Shown piece after piece: positions 57,698 through 64,000 of a DNA stretch of 64,000 nucleotides. Both the position numbers and the translations under genes were made by a program. This DNA is from Eutypa lata. Taxonomy: Eukaryota > Ascomycota > Sordariomycetes > Xylariales > Diatrypaceae. How positions within the stretch are numbered: the first letter of the stretch is position 1; every line of letters begins with the position of its first letter. The notes beneath the pieces were generated by a model that saw nothing but the letters and a program-made list of their open reading frames with translations, made no database searches and was not told the origin of the DNA. Where the stretch lies: the NCBI GenBank assembly GCA_022661535.1, contig JAKULF010000016.1, positions 186,001-250,000 on the forward strand. Reading direction: 5' to 3'.

Positions 57698-59577
57698 TCA
57701 GCGAATTACAATCCACCCCCCTTCATCTCCCATATGTGCCAACACCAATGATGCCACTCCAACCCTCTCGTAAGCTCCCTTCTCTAGTCCATCCAGCGGA
57801 TGAACAATAAGCACATGCTGCTTTAGGTGACCCACGCCATTGCTAGCCTTATCTCGTCCAACAACTACGCAACGCAAATTTGCAACATCAAATTCTTCCT
57901 TAGCGTCGAAAGTGATTCGTGTAAGCATTTCCAATTTTGTAAGTTGCAATTTCCTGGCCCGCCCCCCTAGAGCAGTGAGCTTTCCATTCTCCAATGGATT
58001 CGACAGCTTCTTAAAGCTAGCAACGGTCTGGTGTTGAAAGGGGCTTCTAAGCCCCTTAGTCTCCCAATCAATCTTCTCGAATTGCAGGTTCATGTATTTG
58101 ATGGGGCCCTCCTTTGAGAACCAAGACCAACTTGGCACGCGACGACCACCTGGCCAGACTATGGGCTTCATTGGCTTTACTCCTTGACGTTGCCACAACA
58201 GACCTCGTGCAAAGTAGATGGCCAGGAGCCCAAATTCCGCTTGCGTCTGAAAAGCTCGAGCTAGTCGCTTTTGCAGACCAAGGATCGCCACAGACCTATC
58301 TGAGGGCATTGTGAAGGCTAGTGCGGAGTACCGTTCGTATAGATCCTGGACAAGTACCTGTCTTCCGTCCCGATAATACTCTAGTGCCGACTCGGGGAAG
58401 TTGGCATCTCCTAGAAAGGCAGCCTTGGAGCTAGATTTCGTGTTAATGCTTGGTGAAACCTCGACTGGTGAACAAGTCTGGATGCACTTACTTATGAAGC
58501 CGCGCCAAGGTCTCGCAATGTACCCCAGCACCACACTCCCAGTAAATTTGAGTGGAGGTGAAGTAAATCGAGCGCCGAGACAAGACTTTCTCCTGGAGCA
58601 CCCAGCCGCGACGATTAAGCTCTCCTAATTCGACATCTTTGTGAAAGTTATCAATATTAGGGCACACGTAAAGCTCTTTTACACTCTTCGCAGATATCCG
58701 AACACAGGGTCGCGGCTTGCGCGGTGAAAGAAACCCTTCATTTGACGTCTTAGCCGAGCTGGCTGCGATTGTGAAGTATGCACCACTGAACACTTGTTCC
58801 ATCCTTGCCGCCTCGTTTTCCCAGTCCAGCTTATCATCCTGAATAATACAGAGAGAGTCAATCCAGATATATTTAACTCCAAGTCCTCGAACAACACTGA
58901 TGGCATCCCTGAATGTAAGAGGGAGACGCTCGAAGTCAATCGATCTTCTGAGCTCACCAATGTTATGCGTAAATGCACAGAATTTTGCATTTTCATGAAT
59001 TGGTCCCCAACAGTGGCTAAGAGCAACATATGGCGCTGAATCGACCCAAGCCGAGTCTATGAGCTTGATTTGATTGCCAACGTCGATAAGACGAGTTGGC
59101 ATGGTTGGGAGATCCTCATCCCTACGACGGCACATGTCGTGACTCGAATCGCATACCTTAATCCATTGTTTAAGAAGAGTGAACTGATTACGGCTAGCTT
59201 GCCGCAAAAGCTTCGGTAACCCAAGCTGTACACCCTCGGTGAGAGCAGAGCCTATCTGATCAGCTTGCATGATTTCAAAGAGTTGAATATGGAAGTTTAC
59301 CTGGCTCTACATATATCGAGAGGAGCTTTGGGCCGTCCTTAACACGCACGGTGCCCCCATCCTGGGTTAGCGTGATGAGTCTGGGCGGTCTTATACCGGT
59401 ACTATCCAGTGCCCTGAAGAGGAGATTGCACAAGTCGCAAATGTGTGACATTCTTCCTAGGTCTGCGACATTGTATTGCTTGTTGAATAGTTTAGTCGGA
59501 TCTTTGACACTGCAGCTTGTGCACAAAGAAGAAAGAACGGTTGGCTGCTCTGGTTTGACGTTATCCCATCCTACCAT
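57698..59577 (-). CDS. HET-domain (heterokaryon incompatibility) protein
   Basis: HET-domain proteins trigger programmed cell death on non-self recognition between fused hyphae. Minus-strand exons are 59577-59311, 59255-58492 and 58430-57698, giving 587 residues; introns are 55 and 61 bases. The HET domain lies near residues 165-310: YVALSHCWGP (165), YIWIDSLCIIQDD (218), MEQVFSGAYFTIAAS and RRGWVLQEKVLSRRSIYF (305). The N-terminal Cys pairs (SLCTSC, ICDLCNLLF) and the C-terminal RVPSWSWFSKEGPIKY are also typical. The second join gives LARLHNSKAAFLGDANFPES. The frame is open for about 22 codons upstream of the chosen ATG up to a TTTCTTAG, so an extra 5' exon is possible. The first splice site is the less certain one. 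Confidence 0.85.
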
Positions 59578-59948
59578 TTTGAGAAATCGGACTGCAAATT
59601 CGTTATCCGGCGCGGAATCCCATTCATCGTTGAGAATGCTTGCATGCTAAGAAACATTAACTGGAACTGTAACTCGGGATCAGGTTGGGACGAACTTACG
59701 CTCTAAACATATTCAGTATAATGCACCATAGTGGTAGCTTCATCCCATTATACACTTACTAACTAAAATTGGTTTAGCCACAAGATGAAGAATGTGGATG
59801 ATACGAAAAGGGGTGGTGAACTACTAACATTCTATGAGACAGGGCGATGTAGTTAGTTAGTAGCATCATAACCGGGAATATTCTTACTCACGTACTGAAC
59901 CAAAGTTACATTTCAGCTTTTATCTTCTCACTCTCCTCAGTTATCACG
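59578..59948. other. spacer between HET gene and kinase B
   Basis: These 371 bases separate the 3' end of kinase B from the start of the HET gene on the same strand. They must hold the HET promoter. A possible short 5' exon of the HET gene lies near 59,700-59,730. Confidence 0.4.
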
Positions 59949-61880
59949 CTAACTCACTTGCTGATGTTCCGTATTTCTTGACGCATTGCTGCTCAGCGAG
60001 CTTGAATTGATATCTCCTGTTGGCGCACGAACCATAACCCTAAGGCCATCATTTCCGTCTATACTTGGACCAAGAGTTGGAGTCAAAGCAGGTAAAGACG
60101 AAGGGACATCTTGGCGTTGTGGGGCCGCCAGGCTTCCACCATCTTGGTAAACTGCACGGCGTTGTTGGCGGATTCTTTCTTCTGGGTACGTCTCTTCTAC
60201 AGGAGCAAAGTAACCGGGAGGTTTTGAATTCTCCTCAGCAATATCCGTAATCGCTGTGCGGAGGGACTTGGCCGTGTCGCGACGATCTGGACAGCTCTCA
60301 TAAATTTCTGACACTTCTACGACAAGGAGTCTAGTCTGCACGAGAGACAGGATATCCTTATACGCTGACCTGCCCTGGAGATCTGTCATCATAGCTCTCA
60401 TGCATGAATCAGCGTAAGAGTGGACGTAGTACTTCTTTCCGTCTGATCGGTCGTAGGACTCCCAGAAGTGTTGAGTCGAAATTTTAAATTGCTTGAAGCT
60501 GTCGTAACCGTAGATGAGCCATACTAATAGCTCTAGCAAGACGCATCCCATGGACCAAATATCGTATTGCCGCGACCGAGGATTGTCTGTGTTTCGGTCT
60601 TTGTCCATTTCTGGGGGCTCGTACCTGGATGTTCCGGAGGGGGTAATCGTCTGAATACCTTTTCGAACATTAGTGTGTTTCTCTACCTCGTGAAAGGCGG
60701 CCAACCCAAGATCGGCGATTTGTAGCATTCCACGGGAGTTGTTGTCTTTGAACCAGAGGATATTCTCAGGCTTTAAATCCCCATGTCTGGTGTTATTTTC
60801 ATGGAGTTCCTCGAGGGCCGAGCAGACCCCCTTGAACTGGCCAAGAAGCCAGCGTACGCTGTCTGAACTTAGACGCTGCTGCTCAAAGTCTTCCCAGTAG
60901 TTCAGCAGATTACCACCACTCGCCCAAGGGAAAATGAGACACCGATCTTGCCCGATTTGATATGCCGCGATTGGTTTGATCAAATGTGGCGACTTGTACT
61001 GCTGGAGTTTGTGAAGGTTGCTAGCCTCCTTATCAAAGAAAGCTGTAAGTGTATCGTCATGTTTGGCCTTTTTAATAGCGATTGGAACTGGTCCCGCATT
61101 GGTGCCCTACGAGAAATGAGTAGGGGAATATGGGCATGGATGAGGCCAAGTACAACTTACTGCAAGCCAAGGGGGAACGTGTGCAGGATGGATCTCCGCC
61201 CGCGATACTTCGCCAAAGAACCCGCTACTAGTAGGTTTAGGTGCATAAGTTAGGTATGGCAAAATCTGTTTCTTGTCGAAATGGAAGCGAAAAGTATGGC
61301 CGTCGAATACTGGTGCTAAGAAATACCACTGGTATCTCAACAGAAGATCGCGGTCCGGACGGGTCCAACTACCATAGACAGCGTGCTTTGTCTCGTCACT
61401 GGCCTCTGCTGAGGCCCATTCGAGGGGAACCCCTTCTCCATTTATGAACCTGATCGGTAAAGACTTGTCGGTAATGTTACTTCGCTCTAAGTATGAAAGA
61501 AACGACAATTTCTCTGTCTCTATCGACGACATCATCACCAGAATCAAAAAGAGCTTCTTTGCGTCCTTGAAAATAAACTTAGCGAGTCCCTTTGCGTGAT
61601 GTACGCCTGCGTCTTTGAGAGCATCGGCCACAATTTTTTGGGTAAAAAACGTTGCCAGTTGATCACAAGGAAGGAATTGATCTCCGTCGTTGTTTATTCT
61701 GTACGCATTATCGATTTTCTCTGCCAAGTCAGCGATGATTCTGTAGTTACGGGGTTGTGGGTTTGATTGTTGTCCTCGAAAGGCATGGCTAAGCCTATCC
61801 GTGATACCCATTCCACACATGATCTTTGAAGTTGCTGGTAGTCTGGCTGTGATGGCCTGTTTCGTGGGAGGTTGCTGCAA
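59949..61880 (-). CDS. kinase B: protein kinase with N-terminal regulatory region
   Basis: Minus-strand exons are 61880-61161 and 61106-59949, giving 625 residues. The 54-base intron (GTAAGT to CGTAG) joins HPAHVPPWLAGTNAGPVPIA. Residues 1-240 form a helical regulatory region like that of kinase A (LATFFTQKIVADALKDAGVH, SYLERSNITDKSLPIRFING). The kinase domain has lysine in IAIKKAKH (252), RHGDLKPENILW (348), IADLGLAAF with DLG for DFG (372), YEPPEM and YDIWSMGCVLLELLVW. All catalytic residues are present. The C-terminal 120 residues are polar and low complexity. The stop lies inside GTGAGTTAG, which could also be a splice donor, so a longer C-terminus is possible. It stands 371 bases upstream of the HET gene on the same strand. 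Confidence 0.83.
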
Positions 61881-62944
61881 TAACCAAACAGCTGGAACAA
61901 TATCATGTGCACTGTATTCGCACGTTGCTAAGGGACGAAGGATGCAACAAGTTGTCGAAGTGTCAGCCTACTTTCGGGGATGCCTAAAATATATGTGCCT
62001 GGGGGTGTGAGGGGTCAGATGCGGAATCATTCCTTAATACAGATGGTGGTACTCAGCCCCTAATGTGACCCTCCATATGAGCAACCCCGGTATTAGCCCG
62101 AGAAATTTCGGTGTGCAATTTTCTACGCGAAGGGCTTGCATAATACACTCATCATGAGCTAAGGTAAAGAAAGGTCTCTATTGGGCATTTCAAATATTCT
62201 TACAGGCTTAATGGCACCTGAATGAGGCTTTGAAATGCTCACATGTCCGCGGGTGGTTGATCATCACTACCTACCAGTTTGTTCTTATTTAGCCTCGCAC
62301 AGAGCCTTGTAAGTCTTAGGTGATTAAAGTGTTTCCATCAAAGCTCTTAATATATACATGTAACAAGTATAAGGGCTTGGAACCGGGATTTTATTTCACT
62401 AAAAACCATCTTTAGTCCTAAGGTCCATGAAGTCTCTTTGTTTGTTTTATACGACCTGTAAGGTCGTCTACTATTTCTGTATAAAATAAAGGTGCATTTT
62501 TAATACCTGTTTGCTTTCTTAGCAATTGATAATAGCTGTTGGCTTTTATTAAGTAAGTATTTATGCATTTCTGCGATTGTCGCATGACCTGCAAGTGTGG
62601 GTATGTTGGCTATCTTTTGCAGATATCCTGCAGCCAACAACACTTGGCTTCATTCCCCGTGTGACAAGAAGCACAGCAAGCCTTGAATTGTGAAGATGTA
62701 TAAATACGACAAGGTACATTCTCGTGAGTTCGTGGGCTATGAAGGTACTTGTAATCTATACCCTTCTGCAATGCAGAATAAGCTTGTTACTGGAGGCAAC
62801 CTCTACTAGACATGCAGGACAAAATTTCATTTAAATAAGCCACTAAGCTTCCATCCACAATACCATCTACCACTCTAACTTTCAGGCTCTGCTCAACACA
62901 TAAAGAATTACTCTAAGTGATAATTATCCGAGTTGACGTACAGT
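61881..62944. other. divergent intergenic region, 1.06 kb
   Basis: This stretch lies between kinase B (minus) and the DUF6594 gene (plus). It contains a 17-base perfect palindrome with a 3-base centre, ACGACCT-GTA-AGGTCGT, at 62451-62467. No gene is supported. Confidence 0.45.
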
Positions 62945-63837
62945 ATGTCTTCAATCAAGTCCCTCTTGAACGGCGCCAACGAAAGAAACGGAAAGGATAA
63001 TAGTCGGGATAAATTACTCGAGGGACTTAGTTTGTTACCATATCATGAGCGCTTGACACGCTTCATTCGGGGCTCAATAAAACACTGGGTTACAGGGGGT
63101 GTGACGGTCATCGATTTCCGTCCCTTCTATACGATTACGATCCATCACCTCCAGCATCAACTCGCTAAGCAAATGCAGATAATAGAGAAGGATAATATAA
63201 CAGATGCGCAATTAGAAGACGTAAGAAAGACATTGCGCAAATATAGTAAAACCCCATATCTTCTTTGGAAAGCGTAACCTAATTAGATTTACTAGCTGAT
63301 GCACTACGGGATTTCGAATTTATCCATGCAAACCGATGGAATACACACTTCGTGAAGGATATTGCGGCCTCACGCCTAGACGACGGACCTGGGTCGAGAC
63401 TTCAAGGGGCATTGATATGGGACCATGGACTTGGGGCTGCTCCTTCGCACCGGAGCCTCTTCCAAGATTCGGATATTCTTGGCTCGTTCGATCCCAATCT
63501 TATGCAGCACAGTACGGCCATAGGGCGGAGCTTGGGGAGGGAACGAGAAGAAGCTATGGTAAACAGCGAACGTCTTGTGCGGCTGCGCATGACTTTGAAG
63601 CGACTTACCTTTACTATCCTCGGCGGCTTGATCATCATCGTGCCAATGTTCATCTTGACTGTGGAACATACGACGGCGAAGGTACTTGCTGTAATCACAA
63701 CATCAATTCTCCTGTTTGCTATCGGAGTCGCTGTATTTTCTGAAGCGGAACCTGAGAACCTCATAGCTGCCACCGCAGCATACGCAGCGGTGTTGGTGGC
63801 ACTGATGGGAGGTGGAGGTAAAGATGGGCTAGGATAA
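62945..63837 (+). CDS. DUF6594-family membrane protein
   Basis: Exons are 62945-63245 and 63296-63837, giving 280 residues. The 50-base intron (GTAAAA to ACTAG) joins RKTLRKYTDALRDFEFIHAN. The order is typical of DUF6594 proteins: a helical N-terminal part (IHHLQHQLAKQMQIIEKDNI, DVRKTLRKYTDALRDFEF), a variable loop, then three closely packed C-terminal helices (LGGLIIIVPMFILTV, TSILLFAIGVAVFSEAEPEN and AAYAAVLVALMGGG). The conserved SEAEPENLIAATAAYAAVLV block is intact. The family is common in accessory regions of filamentous ascomycetes and has no known function. The start was chosen at the first ATG, followed by SSIKSLLNG. Confidence 0.82.
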
Positions 63838-64000
63838 ATCGGTTAGGCTTAAGTCAAGTATCTCTGGTCGAAGGCTTTGGGAATTCATCTTGGCCTAGCA
63901 CGTTTTCTGAATTGTTTCATTAATTAAATTAGCAGCTAATTAAATTATTCAATATGAAAGCTACCATGAAAGCTAACACTAAACTTAACACTACAGGTTT

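Noticed and set aside
59275..59577. The first HET exon as a separate 100-codon gene
   Set aside because: It carries the N-terminal Cys pairs typical of HET proteins and splices in frame to the HET domain.

Overview
This window is nuclear DNA of a filamentous ascomycete (Pezizomycotina, most likely a Sordariomycete). The evidence is gene structure and gene content. Genes are split by many short GT-AG introns, mostly about 46-180 bases, with CTAAC/CTGAC-like branch points. Gene types include HET-domain proteins, a SAT4/rhodopsin-type membrane protein, a fungal arylsulfotransferase, Ypi1, Mcl1/Ctf4, Mrp49, an AflR-like Zn2Cys6 regulator relic, a 2EXR relic, a STAND-type N-terminal domain with ankyrin repeats, and DUF6594. 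No complete rRNA, CRISPR array or intact transposon is visible. Exon boundaries were inferred by reading, not from transcripts.

Left and middle part (1-43 kb): mostly conserved single-copy genes in long, microsatellite-rich intergenic DNA containing many short TAGG/CCTA, TACA and CA arrays. In order: a DENN-domain Rab GEF with a C1-like zinc module (5.4-8.9 kb); the PP1 inhibitor Ypi1 (10.6-11.4 kb); a decayed MFS efflux pump beside a decayed AflR-type regulator (12.4-15.9 kb), probably a relic of a secondary-metabolite locus; a tRNA-Ala-like sequence (16.4 kb); a small basic protein (18.3-19.7 kb); a seven-helix SAT4-type protein (21.1-23.0 kb); a 5-kb gene desert; the replication factor Mcl1/Ctf4 divergent from a WD40 gene, sharing a promoter with three MluI cell-cycle boxes (28.1-32.6 kb); a polytopic membrane protein whose start codon forms its own exon (33.0-34.4 kb); an arylsulfotransferase (37.2-39.0 kb); mitochondrial ribosomal protein Mrp49 (40.6-41.5 kb); and a GNAT acetyltransferase (42.0-42.9 kb).

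Right part (43-64 kb): an accessory region rich in allorecognition and immunity-type families. It holds a broken STAND-N/ankyrin gene, a LYC1-like acetyltransferase, a four-helix membrane protein, a 2EXR relic, a HET relic, kinase A, a small orphan ORF, an intact HET gene, kinase B and a DUF6594 membrane protein. Read along the minus strand, the order kinase-HET occurs twice (kinase B then HET, kinase A then HET relic). This suggests a duplicated two-gene unit of which one HET copy has decayed. It is the best candidate here for an undescribed functional module.
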